Source: Noviherbaspirillum sp. (GTDB taxonomy: Bacteria; Pseudomonadota; Gammaproteobacteria; Burkholderiales; Burkholderiaceae). From it: a stretch of DNA of 7,528 nt. The translations under genes were made by a program, and so were the position numbers. The DNA lies in assembly GCA_028292785.1 (NCBI GenBank), contig JAQGLQ010000418.1, forward strand, positions 1 through 7,528, read 5' to 3'. Below the pieces are notes generated by a model. That model saw nothing but the letters and a program-made list of their open reading frames with translations. It was not told the origin of the DNA and made no database searches. Below are positions 1 to 6,288 of this stretch, in pieces. Position 1 is the first letter of the stretch. Every line of letters begins with the position of its first letter.

Positions 1-1803
1 GAGGCGTACCGCGCTGCCGCTCCAGTTCGCGCTGATCTGCGGGCGGGTGAAGCTGCCGCGCGCGGTGCCGCTGGCGTCCAGCGCGCCGCCGAATTGCGGA
101 CCCAGCTGATCCAGCCGCGGAGCGGCGAGCGTGAAGGACAGCTGTCCTTCATTCTGCGACAGCCGTCCTTGCACATCGAGCCGGTTGGCGCCGGCCTCCA
201 GCATGAAGCGCGCGATATCGACGCTGTCGGCGCGCAGCGTGGCCTTGCCCTCGCCCCGCAGCGAATGGCCCTCGAGCCGGCTGTCGACAATGCCGAAGGT
301 CAGATCCGCGACCAGTTGCGGCTGGCGCGCACCATTCACGGAAAAGCGCGCATTCAGCAGCAGGTCGGGCAGCTTCTCGAACGCGCCGAGGTCCTTCAAC
401 CGGAAGCGCGTCAACTCGCCGGCCGCGCTGAAGCCCTGCGCTCCCTCGAGGTCGGCATGTCCGGCCACATGAAGCCGGCCCTGCCCCACGCTCAGGTCGG
501 CCTTGTCGATGGTTACTCTCGAACCGGCCAGCGAGCCGTGCGCGATGAGCCCGATGGTCTGCCGGTTGAACGGCTCGGTGAGCTCCACGCTGAATGACTG
601 CGCGCCGGATGCCTGCCTCAGTCCGATCCGGCCGGATAGCGCGGTCGGCCGCATGCGGCTGTCCAGGCCGCGCAGGTTGACTTCCCTGACCGTCAGGTCG
701 AGCGTCAATGCACCGCCGGCATAGCGACCGCTGCCGGTCAGGGTGCCCGCCGTCTGTTTCGCGGCGCCGAGCATGGCGGCGATCCGCTCGAAATCGAAGC
801 GTCCTTCCTGTTGCCGGAATGCGATGCGCAGGCTGGTGAAGGGCGCCTCCATTTCATCGTACGGGCCGGCTTCGGCGTTGGCGATGGCAAGCTCGCCCGC
901 CCCATCGGGGGCGACACGCAAGGTCGCGGCTATCCGTGTCGTGGGCAAAGCGGGCATGAACCGGGACAGATCCAGTGCCGCCACGCTGAGGTCGGTGAGC
1001 CCGAGCGGCTGCTCCGAAAACGGCCGCACCGCGGCGCGACCCTTGATGCTTGCGCCGCTGACCGCAAGGTCGATGCCGACTATCAGCTCTTCCAGCGAGC
1101 CCCGTGCGGAGATATCTCCCGTCGCCCCGAATTTCCGTTCGCCGACTGTCGCTTCTCCACCGCTCGCGAAGCGCGCGTCGAGCGCGTAAGGCTTGCTGGT
1201 CGAAACCCTGGCCTGGCCTCTGAACGTGCCGGCGAACGAGCCCGCTTGTGCGCCGGAACGCAGGCCGAGGCGCTCGACATCCAGGAGATAGCGCTCAGCA
1301 TCGTACGACAGCTTGAAAGCGAGCGGCCCGAGTCCGATCGATTGCGACGGGCCAAGCCGGATCTCGCCGCCGCCCAGTTCGGCGCTGTCGACCTGCAGCT
1401 CGATGGGCAAAGCGATGCTGTCGGGCAGGCGCGAGGGTTCCTTTTCGGCTTCTTCCTTTTTTTCGAAAACGAGATTGTCCGCGCGCAGCGACTGGATTTG
1501 CAAGCGCCGGCTCAGCAGTGCGGCTGCCCGCCATTCCAGCTTCAGTCCCTCGAGCGTAATGCGTTGCGCGCCGGAGTCCAGCGTGAGACGGTCGATCCGC
1601 AGCGGCCCGATCAGGCGGCCATGGACACCGTCGGCGCGCGCGGCGGCCCCGGCCATGGCGAACGCGGCACGGGCGCCGCTCTCCGTAGCGAGCAGCCAGC
1701 CGCCCGCCGCAAGCAACAGTGCCAGCATGAGCAGCAGCGCGCCAAAAGCGATGAGGATGCCGCGCGGACGGCGCTTCGTTTTGCTGGCGTCGTCAGAATC
1801 CAT
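1..1803 (-). CDS. tamB: TamB, inner-membrane subunit of the translocation and assembly module (N-terminal part, cut by window edge)
   Basis: TamB is a very long inner-membrane-anchored periplasmic protein that reaches TamA in the outer membrane and takes part in outer-membrane protein assembly or lipid transport (AsmA-like/DUF490 superfamily). Reading from ATG at 1803, the frame stays open for 601 codons to the window edge. The start (MDSDDASKTKRRPRG) is a short basic cytoplasmic tail. A hydrophobic signal anchor follows at about residues 15-39, rich in Leu and Ala. After it come repeating amphipathic beta-strand stretches with Gly, Leu and Arg-Leu pairs, as expected of a hydrophobic-groove TamB fold. 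The conserved C-terminal DUF490 domain would lie outside the window; E. coli TamB is about 1260 residues, so roughly half is visible. The ATG lies inside the 3' end of tamA (11-base overlap), which indicates one operon with likely translational coupling. Identity rests on the tamA neighbour, the anchor and the repeat style. Confidence 0.9.
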   Translation of the reverse strand, partial: MDSDDASKTKRRPRGILIAFGALLLMLALLLAAGGWLLATESGARAAFAMAGAAARADGVHGRLIGPLRIDRLTLDSGAQRITLEGLKLEWRAAALLSRRLQIQSLRADNLVFEKKEEAEKEPSRLPDSIALPIELQVDSAELGGGEIRLGPSQSIGLGPLAFKLSYDAERYLLDVERLGLRSGAQAGSFAGTFRGQARVSTSKPYALDARFASGGEATVGERKFGATGDISARGSLEELIVGIDLAVSGASIKGRAAVRPFSEQPLGLTDLSVAALDLSRFMPALPTTRIAATLRVAPDGAGELAIANAEAGPYDEMEAPFTSLRIAFRQQEGRFDFERIAAMLGAAKQTAGTLTGSGRYAGGALTLDLTVREVNLRGLDSRMRPTALSGRIGLRQASGAQSFSVELTEPFNRQTIGLIAHGSLAGSRVTIDKADLSVGQGRLHVAGHADLEGAQGFSAAGELTRFRLKDLGAFEKLPDLLLNARFSVNGARQPQLVADLTFGIVDSRLEGHSLRGEGKATLRADSVDIARFMLEAGANRLDVQGRLSQNEGQLSFTLAAPRLDQLGPQFGGALDASGTARGSFTRPQISANWSGSAVRL

Positions 1804-3601
1804 AGCCGATCGAGAAATGCAAACGCGGCTTGCGGGTTTCATGGGCGAAGGCCAGATCCACGTTGACCGGGCCGATCGGACTGCGCCAGCGCGCGCCCAG
1901 GCCCGAGCCGTGCACCAGGCGGAAATCGCTCCACGAGTCGGCGGCGTTGCCGGCGTCGGTGAACACCGCCGCGCCCCACTGCGGCGTGATCCAGTACACC
2001 ATTTCCGCGCTCAGCACCGCGAACACCGTGCCGCCCACGATCGCGCCGGCCTGCGCCACGCCGAGCGTGTTGTAGCTGTAGCCGCGCACGCTCTGATCGC
2101 CGCCGGCGCGGAATAGCAGATCGCTGGGCACGTCCAGCCTGCTTGCGCGGAATACCTGTCCCGCCTGCCCGCGCAGCAGCGGCTGCCAGCGCGTGCCCCA
2201 GGTGTCCAGCCAGGTCGCGCCGGCGAGCACGCGGCCCAGATTGCGGCTGGCGGCGGCGCCCGTCATGCCGGCATCGAACTCGATGGACGCCACATAACCG
2301 CGGCGAGGCGTGATCAGATTGTCGAGGCGCCGCCTGGTATGGATGTAGGTGCCGATCAGCGCCTGCCGGTTGTTGGCGAACACATCCCCTACCCGTTGCC
2401 GCTCGGCGAGATAAGCCGTACCCCAGACCTGCTCATCGGTCTTGATCGGGCTGGTGATGCGCGCGCCCAGGCGTATCTTGTCGTTGATTTCGCCGGCGAT
2501 GTCGCTGCGTTCCAGTCGGGCGTCGACGCTGGGACGCCAGCTCGCAAACGGGCCGGTCTTCAGCGACGGCAGATAGACCGCGCCGGCGAGGCGGCGCGTC
2601 TTCTGATCGAGCAACAGTTCGGATTCGAGCCGCCAGGTCTTTTCGAAGAAGTTGCGGTCCAACCATTTGATTTCGAGCCGCGGACCGGCATCGGTGGAGA
2701 AACCGACGCCCAGTGCCAGCCGCTTGCGCTCGTTTTCGGAAACTTCCACACGCACCGGCAGCCCGTGCGGCCGGTTGCGATTGACTTCCACGGTAGCGAA
2801 CGCCGAGCGGAAATAGCCGCTGTCCTGCAATCGGGCCTGCAGTTCATTCAGCTTTTCCTGCGAATAGCGGTCTCCGGGGCGAATGGGATTGACCTCATCG
2901 ACGATGCTGCGCGGATAGCGCTGCAGACCCTCGACCTGCACCTCGCCGAACGTGAATGCCGGGCCGGAGTCGAGTTCCACGGTCAAGGCGGCGCTGCGCC
3001 GCGCGGGATCGACGCGTGCTTCGCTATCGGCAATTTCCGCGCCCGGATAATCGAGGACCAGCAGATTCTTCAGCAGAGCGTTCTTCGCGCCATCCCAATC
3101 CGCCTGGCGAAATCGTTCGCCGCGGCGCAACCCCCACTGCATGCGTAGCGCCTGCACGCGCGATGCATGCCGGGGGTCCGATATATCGCCGCGAAAACGG
3201 ATATCCACGTTGTCGACGCGAACCGGTTCGCCCAGCACGATATGGAAACGCGCCGCCAGTTGTTCGCCCTCGCCGCTCAGCTCGGGCCGTACCGTCGGAT
3301 TGAAATAGCCTTCCGTCGCCAGCAGATCGCGTATCTGCTGCGGCGTGATATCGGCAAGGCGTTCCAGCTCTTCCCGCGTCATCTCGGGATCGTTCATATG
3401 CCGGCGTATCTCGAGATGCTCGTTGAGCAGGCTTGCGAAAGGACCGGCGCCGATCAGTTCCACCCGGTATCGGGCGTCCTGTGCACTAACTTCGGCGGTT
3501 GCGGCCAACGTCAGAAACAGCCATGCGATGATGCAGCGGAAGAATCCGCTCCTCATGATGCGTAGTCGGGTCGTCGCGATGCACTCCAGGCTGTCTGCCA
3601 T
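1793..3601 (-). CDS. tamA: TamA, outer-membrane Omp85-family subunit of the translocation and assembly module
   Basis: TamA is an Omp85/BamA-type protein with three periplasmic POTRA domains and a 16-stranded outer-membrane barrel; it partners TamB. The 602 residues (E. coli TamA 577) show a signal peptide with hydrophobic core IIAWLFLTLAA and a probable cut after residue 40 (VSA|QD). POTRA-like units lie at about 45-124, 127-212 and 216-289. The barrel runs from about 293 to the C-terminus. The Omp85 loop-6 signature is seen as GGDQSVRGY (VRGY at 505-508), and the protein ends in Phe (FSIGYGF), as BAM-inserted barrels do. The first in-frame ATG (3601) gives an unusually long n-region. Met16 (ATG at 3556, MRSGFFRC) would give a more typical signal peptide, but neither start has a strong Shine-Dalgarno sequence. 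The stop overlaps the tamB start. Identity is firm; the start is uncertain. Confidence 0.96.
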   Translation of the reverse strand: MADSLECIATTRLRIMRSGFFRCIIAWLFLTLAATAEVSAQDARYRVELIGAGPFASLLNEHLEIRRHMNDPEMTREELERLADITPQQIRDLLATEGYFNPTVRPELSGEGEQLAARFHIVLGEPVRVDNVDIRFRGDISDPRHASRVQALRMQWGLRRGERFRQADWDGAKNALLKNLLVLDYPGAEIADSEARVDPARRSAALTVELDSGPAFTFGEVQVEGLQRYPRSIVDEVNPIRPGDRYSQEKLNELQARLQDSGYFRSAFATVEVNRNRPHGLPVRVEVSENERKRLALGVGFSTDAGPRLEIKWLDRNFFEKTWRLESELLLDQKTRRLAGAVYLPSLKTGPFASWRPSVDARLERSDIAGEINDKIRLGARITSPIKTDEQVWGTAYLAERQRVGDVFANNRQALIGTYIHTRRRLDNLITPRRGYVASIEFDAGMTGAAASRNLGRVLAGATWLDTWGTRWQPLLRGQAGQVFRASRLDVPSDLLFRAGGDQSVRGYSYNTLGVAQAGAIVGGTVFAVLSAEMVYWITPQWGAAVFTDAGNAADSWSDFRLVHGSGLGARWRSPIGPVNVDLAFAHETRKPRLHFSIGYGF

Positions 3602-3730
3602 TATCCAAAGGGTTTGCCGGTATCCACCGATTAAACCACGACATCGCTGTATCGCACTTGTGCAAACTCTATCCGCGCCGCTATTGTTTCATCGCGCGAA
3701 CTTCAATATGGCAGTTCAAGGGACGCGGCG

Positions 3731-3776
3731 AGGGGCACGCGCCCCTGCCCGCATGACCAGATCGGAAGAGACTTCC
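3731..3776 (-). other. Two small inverted repeats downstream of the 78-residue gene
   Basis: Just past the stop of the minus-strand gene ending at 3782 there is a GGAAG-AGA-CTTCC hairpin (3764-3776). Further on is a 6-bp stem with 4-base loop, AGGGGC-ACGC-GCCCCT (3731-3746). Neither is followed by a T-run on the minus strand, so they are not canonical Rho-independent terminators. They could still stabilise or attenuate the transcript before tamA. The rest of the 180-base gap (3602-3781) must hold any tamA promoter, but I see no convincing -35/-10 pair. A palindrome GCACTTGTGC lies near 3655. Confidence 0.3.
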
Positions 3777-3781
3777 AGCGT

Positions 3782-4018
3782 TCAGATTCCGTATCGCTCC
3801 TGCAAAAGCCGCTGGACCAGCAATCTTGTTTCTTCCAGAGGTTCGTAGCCTGGTTGGTGCTCGAACACTACCGTGTGTCTTGAATCTCCAGCGGCCTTTC
3901 CACTGTCATCGGTGACGGAAATCACTGCCATCAGCTTTCCGGTTTCCACTTCCTGAACATGAGCGTGCGCCCTCCAGGTACCTACATTGCAATCAAGTGT
4001 TTGCATATCGCCTTGCAT
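3782..4018 (-). CDS. Small protein of unknown function (78 residues)
   Basis: I do not recognise the family. The 78-residue product has no signal peptide or membrane segment and should be cytosolic. The first half (about residues 8-53) looks like a small beta-sheet: TWRAHAHVQEVETGKL, then MAVISVTDD, then HTVVFEHQPG. The C-terminal part, EETRLLVQRLLQERYGI, looks like an amphipathic helix. It has one Cys (residue 10) and one Trp. The start at 4018 is supported by a Shine-Dalgarno GGAG (4025-4028 on the complementary strand) six bases upstream. A second Met at residue 5 (4006) is a weaker alternative. The balanced amino acid composition and good ribosome binding site argue for a real gene rather than a chance frame. 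It stands between tamA and the low-complexity gene, on the same strand, with gaps of about 180 and 315 bases, so probably transcribed alone. Confidence 0.75.
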   Translation of the reverse strand: MQGDMQTLDCNVGTWRAHAHVQEVETGKLMAVISVTDDSGKAAGDSRHTVVFEHQPGYEPLEETRLLVQRLLQERYGI

Positions 4019-4286
4019 TATTTTCTCCGAACCTATTTACGTTCGATATTCACCTCGGGATCCTTCCTCTTTTCCGGGCGCGCGGTGGCGCGCCACTCCC
4101 AACAGGTCATGGGCGCCCGCTGCGTCATCTTGGATCGAAGGAGTCTTGACCTTGACCGGCCGTCAAGGAGCCGACCGTCCGGCGGGTAGCTCGCGCCGGA
4201 ACGGATTGATCAGGTTGCTCCATTTCACCATGCGACAGAGAGAGACATCATGATCCCGCTCAGTCGAACGCATGATTTCGGGAGAC
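4019..4286. other. Gene-poor region between the 78-residue gene and the low-complexity gene
   Basis: No convincing gene is seen in this stretch. It must contain the promoter of the minus-strand gene that starts at 4018, but no clear -35/-10 pair stands out. It includes the GC-rich palindrome GGCGCGCC (about 4088-4095) and the CTTGAC dyad described separately. A tiny plus-strand frame from ATG 4250 (MIPLSRTHDFG..., 18 codons) has only a weak purine run upstream and reads into the terminator of the opposite strand, so I do not call it. Confidence 0.6.
4145..4168. promoter_or_regulatory. CTTGAC tandem repeat and perfect dyad, possible operator
   Basis: Two tandem CTTGAC hexamers (4145-4150 and 4151-4156) are followed by a 5-base centre and the inverted copy GTCAAG. 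The dyad is CCTTGAC-N5-GTCAAGG with perfect 7-bp arms (4150-4156 and 4162-4168). The arrangement recalls MerR/CueR-type operators, where a TTGACC -35 box overlaps a dyad in the promoter spacer. However, I find no good -10 hexamer at the expected 19-base spacing on the plus strand or at 17 on the minus strand, and no regulator gene nearby. A role as operator is inference. Confidence 0.35.
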
Positions 4287-4312
4287 AAAAAAAAGCCGGC
4301 CCGTAGGCCGGC
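4287..4312 (-). terminator. Rho-independent terminator of the low-complexity protein gene
   Basis: On the minus strand, a perfect 7-bp GC stem GCCGGCC / GGCCGGC closes a TACG loop (cUACGg, one of the very stable UNCG-type tetraloops). Eight T residues follow directly (the A-run at 4287-4294 on the plus strand). It lies 21 bases past the stop codon at 4334, the classic position for an intrinsic terminator, and shows that the low-complexity gene is transcribed as a unit ending here. Confidence 0.93.
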
Positions 4313-4333
4313 CGCTGTGTGGGACAACTGCGA

Positions 4334-5071
4334 TCAGCGTGCGGCGCCGCTCGAAGAACTGGAGGAGCCGGACGGCCCCGAGTCGCCGCTTGTGCCTATT
4401 GGCCGGCCGGAGCTCGAGGACGAGCCCGAGCCGGAAGTGCCGCCCATACCTGTACCGGGAGAACCGGTGGTGCCGGTAGCGCCGCTGCCGCTGCCGCTGC
4501 CGGTGCCGGTACCGGACGAGCTTCCTGTCGAACCGGACATGCCGCCGGACCCGGATGTGCTGCTACCGCCGGACATGCCTCCCGAGCCGGTGCTGCTCGA
4601 GCTATCCGGGCTGGAGCTGCCTGTGCCGCTCGTGGCGCCTGAGGTACCCGACCCATAGGTGCCCGACGAGCCCGAGGAGCTGGGCATGCTGGAGGAGCCG
4701 GTCGAGCCGGACGATCCTGTCGCGCCGCGTGAAGAATCGGAAGATCCGGAGCCGCCCGAAGCGCCCGACGAGCTCGAGCCGCCAGTAGAGCCCGACATGC
4801 CCGAAGTACCCGAGCTGCCCGAAGTACCCGAAGTACCCGAAGCACCGGAGCTGGTGTCCGCGGCGCCCGAGGCACCGCTGCCGCCGCTCATGCCCGATGT
4901 GCTTGCTCCGGTGCCGAGCGAACCCGAAGCGCCTGTCGAGCTTTTATCAGCGCTCGAGCCCGAGCTGCCGCTCATGCCAGTGCTGCCGGTCGATGAACCT
5001 GAACTCTGAGCGTAACTCGCACCTGCGACGCCCATCATTGAAATCAAAACTGCCAAAGTAAGTTTTTTCAT
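4334..5071 (-). CDS. Exported Ser/Gly/Thr-rich low-complexity protein of unknown function
   Basis: The 245-residue product starts with a clear Sec signal peptide (MKKLTLAVLISMMGVAGASYA, probable cut A21|Q22). The 224-residue mature part is almost only Ser, Gly, Thr and Ala, with scattered Pro, Met and Asp. It has one Tyr, no Cys, Trp or Phe, and very few charged residues. The motif GMSG recurs five times, usually followed by Gly/Ser/Thr, and GTSG/GSSG units recur throughout. No cell-wall anchor, barrel or known domain is visible, so it is likely a disordered periplasmic or secreted protein. The start at 5071 has a strong Shine-Dalgarno GGAGG (5076-5080 on the complementary strand) four bases upstream, and a textbook terminator follows. 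These signals mark a real expressed gene despite the odd composition. I do not recognise a function; a surface, matrix or stress-related role would be a guess. Confidence 0.85.
   Translation of the reverse strand: MKKLTLAVLISMMGVAGASYAQSSGSSTGSTGMSGSSGSSADKSSTGASGSLGTGASTSGMSGGSGASGAADTSSGASGTSGTSGSSGTSGMSGSTGGSSSSGASGGSGSSDSSRGATGSSGSTGSSSMPSSSGSSGTYGSGTSGATSGTGSSSPDSSSSTGSGGMSGGSSTSGSGGMSGSTGSSSGTGTGSGSGSGATGTTGSPGTGMGGTSGSGSSSSSGRPIGTSGDSGPSGSSSSSSGAAR
4482..4511. repeat. Hexanucleotide repeat encoding Gly-Ser/Gly-Thr dipeptides
   Basis: Five consecutive 6-base units are seen on the plus strand: CCGCTG three times, then CCGGTG and CCGGTA. On the coding (minus) strand they give alternating Gly with Ser or Thr within the low-complexity protein (GTGTGSGSGSG). 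Because the unit is a multiple of three, gain or loss of copies would keep the frame. Confidence 0.8.
4791..4844. repeat. 9-bp in-frame tandem repeat encoding Gly-Thr-Ser-type tripeptides
   Basis: Six 9-base units of the form CCCGANNNN follow one another: CCCGACATG, CCCGAAGTA, CCCGAGCTG, CCCGAAGTA, CCCGAAGTA and CCCGAAGCA. On the coding strand they give the (G-X-S) run GASGTSGTSGSSGTSGMSG. The near-identical copies (three exact) suggest recent duplication by slippage; the frame is kept at any copy number. Confidence 0.85.
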
Positions 5072-5358
5072 ATTGCCTCCAAATACTGGTAATGGGACGA
5101 TTCCAACTCCGCTTCATGCCGGAGCAGAACTGTGGACCTTGGTTTGCCTGCCTGCTGCACCAAACTGTTTGCTCCAACTGTTAGCAGATACCCTTGCTTG
5201 TGAACCTGCTCCCGCTGCAGAGTTCAAAGCAATTGGGCCTCGATCAACTATGATCCGGGCCGCACCACACCTATTTCAATAATGCCTTGGCATGCTGCAA
5301 TGACCACGAACAAGATTGAGTGTTTAGTAACGGCGCAGTTCGTTTTGTCGTCAGTACG
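5072..5358. other. Intergenic region between divergent genes
   Basis: This gene-free stretch separates the minus-strand low-complexity gene from the plus-strand asparaginase gene, so it must carry promoters for both. It is visibly less GC-rich than the coding DNA. A direct repeat AACTGTT-N-GC lies at 5163-5172 and 5176-5185, with starts 13 bases apart. An imperfect inverted repeat TTGGT...ACCAA lies around 5140-5165. I find no convincing -35/-10 pair and no small gene with a good ribosome binding site. The FNR-type box at its right end is listed separately. Confidence 0.5.
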
Positions 5359-5374
5359 CTTGATTCAGATCAAG
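5359..5374. promoter_or_regulatory. Perfect FNR/CRP-superfamily box (TTGAT-N4-ATCAA)
   Basis: The sequence CTTGATTCAGATCAAG is a 6-bp dyad around a 4-base centre. It matches the FNR consensus TTGATNNNNATCAA at all ten fixed positions (5360-5373) and is extended by a C/G pair at each end. FNR, Anr, Dnr and FixK proteins bind this site to control genes under low oxygen or nitrogen oxides. The centre is at 5366.5, 31.5 bases before the ATG at 5398. For the usual activator spacing (centre at -41.5) transcription would start near 5408, with TATGAG (5397-5402, four of six matches to TATAAT) as the -10 element. That would place the promoter over the ATG at 5398. Repression or control of the divergent gene is also possible. 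Confidence 0.7.
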
Positions 5375-5397
5375 TCGGCCTTGCGCAATGATTGCTT

Positions 5398-6288
5398 ATG
5401 AGCAGCGACACGATGGCCATCGTGGTGCACGGAGGCGCCGGCGCCCCATCCGACAATCAGGATGGATGCGACTCTGCGGCCTACACGGGATGGGACATAC
5501 TCTCGCAAAACAGGGCAGGACTGGATGCAGTGATAGCCGCGGTGCAAGTCATGGAAGACGATGGTCGCTTCAATGCAGGCACCGGATCGGCCTTGCGTCT
5601 TGACGGCATCACCGTGGAGATGGATGCCGCAGTCATGGATGCGGGTGGATGCCTCGGCGCAGTAGCATGCCTGCGCGATGTCAGGAATCCGGTGCTGGTG
5701 GCGCGCGAGATATCAAAAACGCCGCATTGGTTGCTGGCCGGAGAAGGAGCGCAGCGCTTCGCCCGGCAAGCCGGTCTTGCCGGCGGCTTCGCGTCGAGCG
5801 AGCATGCGCATCGCAAGCACCGGGACATGATGGAACGACTGCTCGCGGCAAGTGACGGCGGCGGATTACATGCATTTTCGCGTCACTGGAATTTCCCCAC
5901 CGCTTGGAACGATGCCATCGAGCGCTACGGCTGCGGCACTGTCGGCGCTGTTGCGCGCGACGGCAACGGCAACTTTTCCGTTGCCACATCCACCGGCGGT
6001 TGCGCGCCGGCGCTACTGGGCAGGGTGGGCGACACGCCGATCGTCGGCTGCGGTTACCATGCCGGTCCGGCAGGCGCGGTAGCGGCGACAGGCATCGGCG
6101 AGCACATCGTGCGACTGACGCTATCGCGCACCGTCTATCAGTGGATCGAGGCCGGCATCGCGCTGGAGACGGCGCTGGCGCGCGGCATCGGCCTGTTTCC
6201 CGGGCATATCGGTGTCGGCTTGATCGCGGTAAGCCGGTCGGAGGCCGGGGCTCTCAGCAATCGTGCGATGCCGTGGCGCGTCATGTAG
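5398..6288 (+). CDS. Isoaspartyl peptidase/L-asparaginase (Ntn-hydrolase, plant-type, IaaA-like)
   Basis: Members of this family hydrolyse L-asparagine and beta-aspartyl dipeptides in the cytoplasm after self-cleavage into alpha and beta subunits. Family marks are the N-terminal IVVHGGAGAP, the NAGTGSAL and MDAAVMD segments, and RNPVLVAREI. The cleavage site is CGTVGAVARD, whose Thr (residue 181 from ATG 5398) would become the N-terminal nucleophile of the beta chain. It is followed by ATSTGG and GRVGDTPIVGCG, which supply substrate-binding Arg and Asp. Length is 296 residues, slightly short (E. coli IaaA about 320), and the end SNRAMPWRVM stops where relatives continue. Three starts are possible: TTG 5392, ATG 5398 and ATG 5413 (MAIVVHGG). 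None has a good Shine-Dalgarno. ATG 5413 fits the family N-terminus and the upstream FNR-type box best. The gene is monocistronic and converges on rsuA with an 8-base overlap. Confidence 0.92.
   Translation: MSSDTMAIVVHGGAGAPSDNQDGCDSAAYTGWDILSQNRAGLDAVIAAVQVMEDDGRFNAGTGSALRLDGITVEMDAAVMDAGGCLGAVACLRDVRNPVLVAREISKTPHWLLAGEGAQRFARQAGLAGGFASSEHAHRKHRDMMERLLAASDGGGLHAFSRHWNFPTAWNDAIERYGCGTVGAVARDGNGNFSVATSTGGCAPALLGRVGDTPIVGCGYHAGPAGAVAATGIGEHIVRLTLSRTVYQWIEAGIALETALARGIGLFPGHIGVGLIAVSRSEAGALSNRAMPWRVM

Noticed and set aside
811..1866. A 351-codon plus-strand frame, with others, across the tamB region.
   Set aside because: Antisense to tamB in GC-rich DNA; Arg/Ala/Gln-rich with no recognisable domain. 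The minus strand gives a consistent TamB protein that uses every base to the window edge.
2339..3148. A 269-codon plus-strand frame.
   Set aside because: Shadow of tamA, whose POTRA and barrel sequence is unambiguous on the minus strand.
4082..4102. A 14-base sequence (GCGCGCCACTCCCA) shared with a site near 7330.
   Set aside because: In GC-rich DNA a single short match of this kind is not significant; no flanking similarity or inverted ends suggest a repeat family.
4250..4306. Tiny plus-strand frame of 18 codons (MIPLSRTHDFG...).
   Set aside because: Only a weak purine run upstream, and it reads through the terminator stem of the opposite strand.
4272..5009. Long plus-strand frames rich in Pro, Glu and Val opposite the low-complexity gene, with repeated PEVPE units.
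   Set aside because: They are the antisense image of GGN, AGC and TCG codons, which rarely give stops on the other strand. They lack a ribosome binding site, are split by a stop at 4656-4658, and the minus strand has signal peptide, Shine-Dalgarno and terminator.
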